From assembly GCA_018883305.1 (NCBI GenBank), contig VEQI01000178.1, positions 1 through 7,044 of the forward strand: 7,044 bases of DNA. The letters are read 5' to 3'. Numbering within the stretch: the first letter of the stretch is position 1; each line of letters begins with the position of its first letter. Below the pieces are notes generated by a model that worked only from the letters and a program-made list of their open reading frames with translations, had not been told where the DNA came from and did no database searches. The DNA is from Limnohabitans sp. (lineage in GTDB: Bacteria; Pseudomonadota; Gammaproteobacteria; Burkholderiales; Burkholderiaceae_C). Below, piece by piece: positions 1 to 5,676 of this stretch. A program made the position numbers and the translations under genes.

Positions 1-755
1 ACTGCCGGCATCCCACGGATGCCATGTTCAGCTTTGCCGGCTTTGCCCAACGCGCTGGCATCACCGATCAGCATGCCGATGGCTGGGGCATCGCTTTCTT
101 TGAAGGCAGCCAGGACAACCGGGGGCTGCGCCTGCTGGTCGACCATCAACCCGCCAGCACCTCACCGGTGGCAGAGCTCATCCGCCGCTATCCCATCAAG
201 AGCCGCAACATCATCGCGCACATCCGCAAGGCCACGCAGGGCGTGGTCTCGCTGGAAAACTGCCATCCGTTTGTGCGTGAGCTGTGGGGACGCTATTGGG
301 TGTTCGCCCACAACGGCGACTTGAAGCAGTATGTGCCGCGCCTGCACGGCAGCTTTCACCCGGTAGGGCAAACCGACAGCGAGCGCGCTTTTTGCTGGCT
401 GATGCAAGAGCTGGCCAAGTCACACGCCAGCCTGCCCAGCCTGGATGAGCTGACCCTCACCCTGCGTGAACTCACGCCTCAGATTGCCAGACATGGCGTC
501 TTCAATTTCATGCTCTCCAATGGGCAAGCCCTTTGGACCCATGCGTCCACCCACTTGAGCTATGTGGAGCGCCAAGCCCCCTTCTCCACCGCCACCCTGA
601 GTGATCAGGATCTGAGCATCGACTTTGCCCACTGCACGGTGCAGGACGACCGTGTGGCCGTGATCGTGACGGCGCCCCTGACCACCAATGAAGTCTGGAC
701 GCCTCTGCCGCCCCATGAAGTCGCCTGCTTCGTGGAAGGAAGTCGTTGGCGCTGA
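1..755 (+). CDS. yafJ: Class II glutamine amidotransferase, YafJ-like (5' end off window)
   Basis: Putative cytoplasmic glutamine amidotransferase with the N-terminal nucleophile (GATase II) fold, which releases ammonia from glutamine; the acceptor substrate of the YafJ group is not established. The frame is open to the left edge: codons from base 3 read CRHPTDA before the ATG at 24. From memory this matches the E. coli YafJ N-terminus, where PTD is residues 12-14, so about eight residues including catalytic Cys2 are missing and the ATG at 24 is internal. Visible family motifs, in order, are HADGWGIAFFEG, YPIKSRN, AHIRKATQG, HPFVRELWGRYW, FAHNGDL and VGQTDSERAFCWL. Projected full length is about 258 residues against about 255 for E. 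coli YafJ, so the C-terminus is complete. It ends 69 bases before the next gene, which appears to have its own -10 box. The family call is strong; the biological role is not known. Confidence 0.9.
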   Translation, partial: CRHPTDAMFSFAGFAQRAGITDQHADGWGIAFFEGSQDNRGLRLLVDHQPASTSPVAELIRRYPIKSRNIIAHIRKATQGVVSLENCHPFVRELWGRYWVFAHNGDLKQYVPRLHGSFHPVGQTDSERAFCWLMQELAKSHASLPSLDELTLTLRELTPQIARHGVFNFMLSNGQALWTHASTHLSYVERQAPFSTATLSDQDLSIDFAHCTVQDDRVAVIVTAPLTTNEVWTPLPPHEVACFVEGSRWR

Positions 756-788
756 ACCCAGCGCACGGCAAGGGCACGCGAGCCTGCC

Positions 789-794
789 TACAAT
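789..794 (+). promoter_or_regulatory. Candidate -10 box for the Bug-family gene
   Basis: TACAAT lies 30 bases upstream of the preferred ATG at 825, in the 69-base gap after the amidotransferase stop. It matches the sigma-70 consensus TATAAT at five of six positions. The -35 region is poor: the hexamer 18 bases upstream (ACGGCA, 765-770) matches TTGACA at only three positions. An initiation site near 800 would leave a short leader of about 25 bases. This is inferred from sequence only. Confidence 0.4.
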
Positions 795-811
795 CCCGAT
801 CATCTGTTTTC

Positions 812-816
812 AAGGG
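812..816 (+). promoter_or_regulatory. Ribosome binding site deciding the start at 825
   Basis: AAGGG ends eight bases before the ATG at 825. It overlaps the in-frame GTG at 816, so that GTG cannot be served by it. This favours ATG 825 as the true start, with a protein three residues shorter than the longest reading. Confidence 0.6.
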
Positions 817-824
817 TGTGCCAC

Positions 825-1802
825 ATGGTCTTGCGACGAGTCTTGTTGAATACGCTGATGTTGGGATTGCCTGTGCTGGGATGGAGCGCCGAGTGGCCGC
901 AACAGGCTATCACCATCGTCATGACCTTTCCGGCTGGCTCCGGTGTGGACGTGGTGGCGCGTGCCGTACAAGATCCGCTGTCACGCCAACTGGGGCAACC
1001 CGTGGTCATTGACTACAAGCCGGGCGCCGCTGGCAACATCGCCAGCGAGTACGTGGCCCGCGCCAAACCCGATGGTTACACCCTGGTGTTCGGCACGGCG
1101 GCCACGCACGGCAGCAATGCAGCGCTCTACAAAAAACTGCCCTTTGATGTCGAAGCCGACTTCGTCCCTGTGGCCCCCTTGCTGGATGTGTCCAATGTGC
1201 TCACCATCAACCCGTCCGTCATCGACGTCAAGTCCTTGAAGGAGTTTGTGGAAACCGTGCGGGCCAACCCGGGCAAATACAACTACGCGTCCACGGGCAA
1301 TGGGACCGGCACGCACATGGCGTTTGCCGAATTCAATTCGCGCCTGGGCTTGAACATGACCCACGTGCCTTACAAAGGCGGCCCCGAGGCCATCACAGCC
1401 GTGCTCAAGGGTGAGACCTGCTGCATCATGAACCAGGTCCAGACCGTCATGAGCCACTACAAGGCCGACAAGGTGCGGTTGCTGGGCGTGACCACCCTCA
1501 AGCGAGTGTCGGCGGTGCAAGAAGTGCCCACCATTGCAGAAAGCGGCCTGCTTGGCGCGTCTGGTTTTGACAGCTCGATCTGGTTTGGTTTGTTTGCCCC
1601 CAAGGGCACGGACGCACGAGTGGTCGCCCGTTTGAATGAGGCACTTCGTCTGGTGCTACAGACCCCTGAGGTGCGCGGGAAGCTGGAAAGCGCGGGCAAC
1701 AGCATCCGCCTTGAAACCCCCGAGCAATTCAAGGCCACCGTGCGCGCCAACCGACAGAAATGGGCGGACGTGGTCAAGGCTGCACATATTACGCTGGATT
1801 GA
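825..1802 (+). CDS. Bug/TctC-family tripartite tricarboxylate transporter binding protein
   Basis: Periplasmic solute-binding protein of the Bug family, the extracytoplasmic receptors associated with TctAB-type tripartite tricarboxylate transporters; they typically bind carboxylates. The protein is 325 residues, normal for the family. A signal peptide covers about residues 1-22 (RR at 4-5, a hydrophobic core to Leu18, then WSA before EWPQQ). Family landmarks are the first ligand loop FPAGSGVDVVAR (35-46, Asp42), KPGAAGNIA (65-73), the KPDGYTLVFG strand (81-90), HVPYKGG (180-186) and LLGVTTLKR (219-227). ATG 825 is preferred over in-frame GTG 816 because of ribosome binding site spacing. An adjacent Cys199-Cys200 pair, the only cysteines in the protein, is unusual. 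No tctA or tctB permease gene is in view. It runs convergent to the TRAP binding protein gene, and its stop codon touches the minus-strand terminator. Family is certain; ligand unknown. Confidence 0.93.
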   Translation: MVLRRVLLNTLMLGLPVLGWSAEWPQQAITIVMTFPAGSGVDVVARAVQDPLSRQLGQPVVIDYKPGAAGNIASEYVARAKPDGYTLVFGTAATHGSNAALYKKLPFDVEADFVPVAPLLDVSNVLTINPSVIDVKSLKEFVETVRANPGKYNYASTGNGTGTHMAFAEFNSRLGLNMTHVPYKGGPEAITAVLKGETCCIMNQVQTVMSHYKADKVRLLGVTTLKRVSAVQEVPTIAESGLLGASGFDSSIWFGLFAPKGTDARVVARLNEALRLVLQTPEVRGKLESAGNSIRLETPEQFKATVRANRQKWADVVKAAHITLD

Positions 1803-1844
1803 AAAAACCGCCCGCCCCTGGCGGCTGCCAGAGTCACGGGCGGT
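1801..1844 (-). terminator. Intrinsic terminator for the TRAP binding protein gene
   Basis: ACCGCCCG (1807-1814) pairs perfectly with CGGGCGGT (1837-1844). The enclosed bases fold again as CTGGC (1818-1822) against GCCAG (1827-1831) around a four-base loop. Read on the minus strand, the stem is followed by a run of six T (complement of A 1802-1807), the classic layout of a Rho-independent terminator, 29 bases past the stop of the minus-strand gene. On the + strand the stem is followed by TGGTGGCTAC rather than a T-run, so termination of the convergent + gene here would be weaker. The T-run complement overlaps the last base of that gene's stop codon. Confidence 0.8.
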
Positions 1845-1872
1845 GGTGGCTACAAGGTGCTAGCAGTGAAGA

Positions 1873-2964
1873 TCAGGTCTTGCCACGCAGTTTGCGGACC
1901 ATGTAGTTGTCGTGCGTGCCTTCCACCACTTGGAACCAGTCGACCTGCAGCTTGAGGTACTTATTGAAGGACTCGTACATCACCTTGAACTCGGGATGCT
2001 TGTCTGACCACTCGGCATATTGCTCTTGGGCTGCGTTGTAGCAGGCGTCCAGCACCGAGTCTGGGAAGCGGCGCAGTTGTGCCCCCTTGGAAATCAGGCT
2101 CTTGAGCGCTGTGGGGTTGAGGTGGTCGTACTTGGCCATGGACACCGCATTGCTTTCGGCACAGGCGGCCGAGAAAGCCGCCTGGTATTCCTTGGGCAAC
2201 GCATCCCAGGCCTTCTGGTTGACGAACATGCTGTTTTGCGAGTTCGGCTCCCACCAGCCCGGTGTGTAGTAATACTTGGCCACTTTCACAAAGCCCAGTT
2301 TTTCGTCGTCGTACGGGCCCACCCACTCGGCGGCATCGATGGTGCCTTTTTCCAGCGAGGGATAAATGTCGCCAGCAGCAATTTGCTGAGGCACCACGCC
2401 CAGACGGGTCAGGATGACGCCAGCCACGCCACCCACACGGAACTTCATGTTCTTGAGGTCCGCCACCGACTTGATTTCCTTGCGGTACCAGCCCCCCATC
2501 TGACCACCGGTATTGCCGGCTGGAATGCACTTGATGCCATAGGGCTTGAGGAAGTCGTTGTACAACCCCTCACCGCCACCGTAATACCACCAGGCGTTTT
2601 GCTGACGTGCATTCATGCCAAACGGCAGACAGGAACCGAAGGCAAAGGCCGGGTTCTTGCCAAAGAAATAGTACGGCGCCGTGTGCCCGGCTTCCACGCC
2701 CGAGTTCTGCACGGCGTCCAAAATCTGCAAGCCCCCCACAATTTCACCTGCGGCATAAGACGTGATCTGAAACTTGCCGCCGGTGAGCTCGGCCACGCGC
2801 TTGGACACGTTTTCACACACGCCATACAGCGTGTCCAGGGACTTGGGCCAGCTGGCACTCAAACGCCACTTCACCTCTGGCAACCCTTGCGCCATGGCGG
2901 GTGCCGCACCGGCGGCCAGAATGCCCGCCAAACCACCACGTTGGATGATGTCTCTACGCTTCAT
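1873..2964 (-). CDS. TRAP transporter substrate-binding protein, TakP/DctP family
   Basis: Periplasmic receptor of a TRAP (tripartite ATP-independent periplasmic) transporter, which would pass its ligand to DctQ and DctM membrane subunits. The 363-residue length is normal. The N-terminus carries a twin-arginine-like signal (MKRRDIIQRGG, then a hydrophobic stretch and APAMA before Gln26), suggesting Tat export with cleavage near residue 25. The sequence closely resembles, from memory, TakP of Rhodobacter sphaeroides, which binds 2-oxo acids with a sodium ion. Shared blocks are SWPKSLDTLYG (38-48), AGEIVGGLQ (72-80), NTGGQMGGWYR (151-161), MKFRVGG (173-179, Arg176), VPQQIAAGDIYPSLEKGTID (191-210), EWVGPYDDEKLG (213-224) and PGWWEP (235-240). 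The related FcbT1 group carries chloroaromatic acids, so the exact ligand is open. The start at 2964 is chosen over an in-frame ATG at 3006 because AGGAG sits six bases upstream and the signal peptide begins there. No dctQ or dctM lies in the window. Confidence 0.93.
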   Translation of the reverse strand: MKRRDIIQRGGLAGILAAGAAPAMAQGLPEVKWRLSASWPKSLDTLYGVCENVSKRVAELTGGKFQITSYAAGEIVGGLQILDAVQNSGVEAGHTAPYYFFGKNPAFAFGSCLPFGMNARQQNAWWYYGGGEGLYNDFLKPYGIKCIPAGNTGGQMGGWYRKEIKSVADLKNMKFRVGGVAGVILTRLGVVPQQIAAGDIYPSLEKGTIDAAEWVGPYDDEKLGFVKVAKYYYTPGWWEPNSQNSMFVNQKAWDALPKEYQAAFSAACAESNAVSMAKYDHLNPTALKSLISKGAQLRRFPDSVLDACYNAAQEQYAEWSDKHPEFKVMYESFNKYLKLQVDWFQVVEGTHDNYMVRKLRGKT

Positions 2965-2970
2965 GAAAAG

Positions 2971-2975
2971 CTCCT
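2971..2975 (-). promoter_or_regulatory. Ribosome binding site fixing the TRAP binding protein start
   Basis: The minus strand reads CAGGAGCTTTTC immediately before ATG 2964. AGGAG at six bases from the start codon is near ideal. It lies inside the longer reading that would begin at 3006, so it argues that the 14 extra N-terminal residues are not translated. Confidence 0.75.
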
Positions 2976-3063
2976 GATGGAATTCCGGATGGAATTGTTG
3001 ACGCATGGACTCGCGTGGGCAAAACCGCCCCTTGCGAAACCGGTCGCCAGCGTATCAAAGAAG

Positions 3064-3075
3064 CCTCGGCCGAGG
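3064..3075. repeat. 12-bp perfect palindrome upstream of the TRAP gene
   Basis: CCTCGGCCGAGG is its own reverse complement. On the minus strand the flanks are AAA before and CTTCTTTG after, which could extend the stem past one mismatch and give a weak T-rich tail. It may be a modest terminator for the flavoprotein gene that ends at 3167, 91 bases upstream in transcription order. It may instead be an operator for the TRAP gene beginning at 2964. The palindrome is directly visible; both functions are inference, and neither is strongly favoured. Confidence 0.45.
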
Positions 3076-3086
3076 TTTGTCGTTTT

Positions 3087-3114
3087 CCCTTGCATGGAAA
3101 CCCTTGCATACAAA
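3087..3114. repeat. Two tandem copies of a 14-bp unit
   Basis: CCCTTGCATGGAAA (3087-3100) is followed directly by CCCTTGCATACAAA (3101-3114), 12 of 14 bases identical, and then a further CCC. The core CCCTTGC occurs a third time at 3029-3035. Minus-strand cores read GCAAGGG. All copies fall in the 202-base gap between the flavoprotein gene and the TRAP binding protein gene, where a regulator binding site for the latter would be expected. The repeat is seen directly; a regulatory role is an inference. Confidence 0.55.
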
Positions 3115-3166
3115 CCCGCAGACGTCATCGCCTCACACCCTGGTCTGCGGTGCAGCCGTGCACACC

Positions 3167-3775
3167 TTACAGGTCGTCCGCGTAGCGCTTGAGCATGTCG
3201 GCCTGTGATTCCACAGGGCCGTCCAGTTGGGCATGGTCCTTGATCATCTCGCCCATGCTGGGCAACAAGGCGCGATCCACCTGGCTGTCGGGTGACCACA
3301 ACCGGGACCGCATCATGGCTTTGGCGCAATGCATGTACGCGCCCCGCACCTTCACTTCAATCACCAATTTGGGGGGTCGTGCGATGTGGGCAAACCGCGC
3401 CAGCAAATCGGGATCGGTGCGCAAACTGGCGGTGCCATGGATGCGCAGCATCTCGTCCACGCCGGGAATGAAAAACAACAAAGCTGCCTGCGACGTGACC
3501 AGAATGTTTTGCAGCGTATCCAGGCGGTTGTTGCCTGGTGCATCCGGAATCAGCAGGGTGTGTGCATCTTGCACGCTCACAAACCCGGGTTCCCCTCCGC
3601 GCGGCGAAGCATCCAGGTGCAAAGCCTCATTGCCGCTGGCAATCACCAGGAACGGAGAAAGCGCAATGAAGCGTTCAATGTGCCGATCAATGGCCGTCAC
3701 CTCCTTGCGCAACACCCGTGGCGTGGGTGCGGCATAGAGGGTGCGAAGTTCTTCCAGGGTGCGCAGGGTGCTCAT
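3167..3775 (-). CDS. Pyridoxamine 5'-phosphate oxidase-fold flavoprotein, probable FMN-dependent enzyme
   Basis: Member of the PPOX split-barrel flavoproteins, resembling the DR_2398/MSMEG_1061 type of probable FMN-dependent enzymes, whose substrates are undefined. The protein is 202 residues, cytoplasmic, with no signal peptide. Residues about 29-160 form the barrel domain. Likely flavin-contacting blocks are DASPRGGEPGFV (55-66), PDAPGNNRLDTLQN (77-90), LLFFIPGVDEMLRIHG (99-114) and GAYMHCAKAMMRSRLW (145-160). True PdxH features are not apparent, so it should not be called a vitamin B6 oxidase. Its ATG overlaps the TGA of the upstream Bug gene in the sequence ATGA, and no good Shine-Dalgarno sequence precedes it, so translation is probably coupled. 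Its place at the end of an acyl-CoA and uptake operon suggests a redox or detoxifying accessory step, which is speculation. Family call firm, function unknown. Confidence 0.88.
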   Translation of the reverse strand: MSTLRTLEELRTLYAAPTPRVLRKEVTAIDRHIERFIALSPFLVIASGNEALHLDASPRGGEPGFVSVQDAHTLLIPDAPGNNRLDTLQNILVTSQAALLFFIPGVDEMLRIHGTASLRTDPDLLARFAHIARPPKLVIEVKVRGAYMHCAKAMMRSRLWSPDSQVDRALLPSMGEMIKDHAQLDGPVESQADMLKRYADDL

Positions 3776-4743
3776 TGCAGAGAGATTTTGGCGTCACGAA
3801 TGATGCGGGCATAAATGTCGGCATCGCTTCTCATCACTTTGGCGAAAGCCTCCACGCTTTCACCACCGGGGATCAAGCCCATGGCCTCGATCCGGTCGCG
3901 CACTTCCGGAAGACGCAAAATGCGTTGAATTTCAGCAGACAGCTTGTCTTGCACCGCGGGTGGCACGGCGGCCGGCAGGAACAGACCGAACCAGCCCATG
4001 GGTTCATAAGAATGCAGCCCCTGCTCCTTGAGCGTGGGCACCTGGGGCAACCAGCTCAGACGCTCGGTGCCAGTCACGCCCAGCAGTTTGAACTTGGACA
4101 GTTGTTGTCGGGACGAACCCGCGTCCAGGAAGGCCGAGGAAAGCTGCCCCCCCAGCATGGAAGCCACCAGCGGCGAAGCGCCCTGAAACGGCACATGCAC
4201 CAGATCAATGCCGGTTTGAAGCTTGAGCAACTCGCCCTGCAAATGCGCGGAGGTACCCGGTCCATAGGTGCCGTAGTTGTGCTTGCCCGGCTGCGACTTC
4301 ACCAGCTGAATGAAGTCTGCCAACGATTGGACAGGCAAGGCCGGGTCAGCGGCGAACACACTGGGACTCACGGCCACGCGCGAGATGGGTGCAAAGTCCT
4401 TCAAGGGGTCATAGGGCAGCTTCATCAAGGTCATTTGCTGCAACAAGGCCACGATGGTGAAGAGTACCGTGTGCCCATCTGCCGACCCCTTGGCCACCAG
4501 ATTGGCCCCGATGGTGCCACCCGCGCCAGGCTTGTTCTCCACCACCACTGGCTGTTGCCAGGCGTCCTGCAGCTTCTGAGCCACCATGCGCGCCAGCGCA
4601 TCGGTGGCACCCCCTGCCGGATACGGCACGATGAATCGCAACGACTGGGCGGGATAGGTGGCCTGCGCCCGCACGGGGGTCACGCCTGCTGCCGTCATGG
4701 CAGCCAGTGAGCTCAGAACTAAGCGGCGGTTGAGATGGGTCAT
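3772..4743 (-). CDS. Bug/TctC-family periplasmic binding protein, operon member
   Basis: Second solute-binding receptor of the Bug family, 323 residues, full length. The signal peptide spans about residues 1-26 or 1-28 (NRRLVLSSLAA core, then PVRAQA before TYP), with an RR pair that could suit either Sec or Tat export. Landmarks are the ligand loop VPYPAGGATDALARM (39-53, Asp48), NKPGAGGTIGANLV (70-83), GTYGPGTSAHLQ (158-169), HVPFQGASP (183-191), LLGVTGTER (220-228) and a C-terminal helical region with LPEVRDRI (278-285). AGGAG lies six bases upstream of the start. The gene follows the crotonase gene by 77 bases and overlaps the flavoprotein start by four. Sitting between acyl-CoA metabolism genes suggests it captures the acid that the synthetase activates, but no TctAB permease is seen. 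It is clearly diverged from the Bug protein at 825-1802, so it is not a recent tandem copy. Confidence 0.93.
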   Translation of the reverse strand: MTHLNRRLVLSSLAAMTAAGVTPVRAQATYPAQSLRFIVPYPAGGATDALARMVAQKLQDAWQQPVVVENKPGAGGTIGANLVAKGSADGHTVLFTIVALLQQMTLMKLPYDPLKDFAPISRVAVSPSVFAADPALPVQSLADFIQLVKSQPGKHNYGTYGPGTSAHLQGELLKLQTGIDLVHVPFQGASPLVASMLGGQLSSAFLDAGSSRQQLSKFKLLGVTGTERLSWLPQVPTLKEQGLHSYEPMGWFGLFLPAAVPPAVQDKLSAEIQRILRLPEVRDRIEAMGLIPGGESVEAFAKVMRSDADIYARIIRDAKISLQ

Positions 4744-4820
4744 GCATGTCTCCTGGGGTAACGAGGGCGCGCGATGCCGATGATGCGGTCTTGGGTGCGC
4801 ATGGGGTCAGTGGAATGGAC

Positions 4821-5639
4821 TCATTCACGCGGCTTCAGTGATGGCCAGGCAAACAAGGGCGGTTGCTTGGTCAGGAAGCGTTGCACTGCTTCACGATGGG
4901 CCTCAGTGCCCACCGCCAGAGACTGCGCTTGTGCCTCGGCGGCCAGCAGGGGCTGCAAGCCGCCTCCCAAGGCATCCTGGAGGCTGCGCTTGATGAGCGA
5001 CACCGCGGTGGGTGATGCGCCCACAAAGCTGCGTGCCATGGCCTGCGCCCGGGGCAGTAACTGATCCGGCTCGTGCAGTTCCAGGGCCAGGCCCAGCTGC
5101 AAGGCTTCCTGCGCGCCCACATCCCGGGCGGACAGCATGATCTCCTTGGCCCGCTGCACCCCCACCACGCGAGGCAGGGTGTAGAACGCGCCCACATCGG
5201 GCACCAGCCCGACCTTGAGGAACGACATGTTGAACCAGGCGCGTGGCGTGGCCAAAATGAAGTCCGCGGCCAGTGCCAGGCTGAAGCCCGCACCCGCCGC
5301 CGCGCCATCGACGGCCGCAATCACCGGACGGTCCAGTGTCAGCAAATCCGCCAGCCACTGATGCAGCGACTGCATGCGATGCAACCAGCCCGCGTTGTCC
5401 AGATTGACGGTGGCGATGTTGCGCAAATCACCCCCCGAGCAGAAATGACCGCCCGCGCCGGTGATCACCACCGCACGAATGGACGCATCATCACGGATGG
5501 TGCGAATGTGGCGAGCCAGTTCTTCACGCATGGCTGGTTCCAGCGCATTGCGTTTGCTCGGGCTATTGAGCGTGAGGGTGGCCACCTGGTCCACCACCTC
5601 CATGTGCAGCAAGGGGGTGGCAGCGGGTTGAGACGACAT
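4821..5639 (-). CDS. Enoyl-CoA hydratase/isomerase (crotonase) family protein
   Basis: Cytoplasmic crotonase-superfamily enzyme acting on an acyl-CoA thioester, 272 residues, complete. Oxyanion-hole segments are GAGGHFCSGGDL (61-72) and DGAAAGAGFSLALAADF (111-127). In the catalytic region FLKVGLVPDVGAFYTLPRVVG (140-160), the position matching Glu144 of rat mitochondrial hydratase appears to be Phe140. Asp148 of the VPD motif is retained, as in PaaG-like isomerases, where an aspartate in this motif is catalytic. Glu166 (KEIML) matches the second hydratase glutamate, Glu164. This fits an isomerase or another crotonase reaction at least as well as plain hydration. AAGGA precedes the ATG at a suitable distance. 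The gene starts 37 bases after the acyl-CoA synthetase stop, so the two are surely co-transcribed and probably act in sequence on the same CoA ester. Family certain, reaction uncertain. Confidence 0.92.
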   Translation of the reverse strand: MSSQPAATPLLHMEVVDQVATLTLNSPSKRNALEPAMREELARHIRTIRDDASIRAVVITGAGGHFCSGGDLRNIATVNLDNAGWLHRMQSLHQWLADLLTLDRPVIAAVDGAAAGAGFSLALAADFILATPRAWFNMSFLKVGLVPDVGAFYTLPRVVGVQRAKEIMLSARDVGAQEALQLGLALELHEPDQLLPRAQAMARSFVGASPTAVSLIKRSLQDALGGGLQPLLAAEAQAQSLAVGTEAHREAVQRFLTKQPPLFAWPSLKPRE

Positions 5640-5676
5640 AAAAATTCCTTTCCAATCTGGATCGATGATATTGAAC

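Noticed and set aside
24..26. ATG at 24 as the start of the amidotransferase
   Set aside because: Upstream in-frame codons match the conserved N-terminus of the family, and starting here would remove the catalytic cysteine.
816..818. GTG at 816 as the start of the first Bug gene
   Set aside because: The only Shine-Dalgarno-like sequence overlaps it; ATG 825 has correct spacing and gives a normal signal peptide.
3150..3163. Small hairpin GTGCA/TGCAC just after the flavoprotein stop
   Set aside because: Only five base pairs with no T-run on the minus strand; too weak to call a terminator.
2020..3192. A 390-codon open frame on the + strand opposite the TRAP binding protein gene
   Set aside because: It fully shadows a confidently identified gene, has no recognisable family motifs and reflects the scarcity of stop codons in GC-rich antisense frames.
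3718..4710. A 330-codon open frame on the + strand opposite the second Bug gene
   Set aside because: It has the His/Gln/Arg-rich composition typical of antisense shadows, no domain and no ribosome binding site of note.
825..4743. The two Bug genes as a recent duplication or repeat
   Set aside because: Their proteins share only family-level motifs, and the genes lie on opposite strands with no nucleotide similarity apparent by eye.
4744..4820. The 77-base gap between the crotonase and second Bug gene as a promoter region
   Set aside because: No convincing -35/-10 pair or terminator is visible, only the ribosome binding site for the Bug gene.
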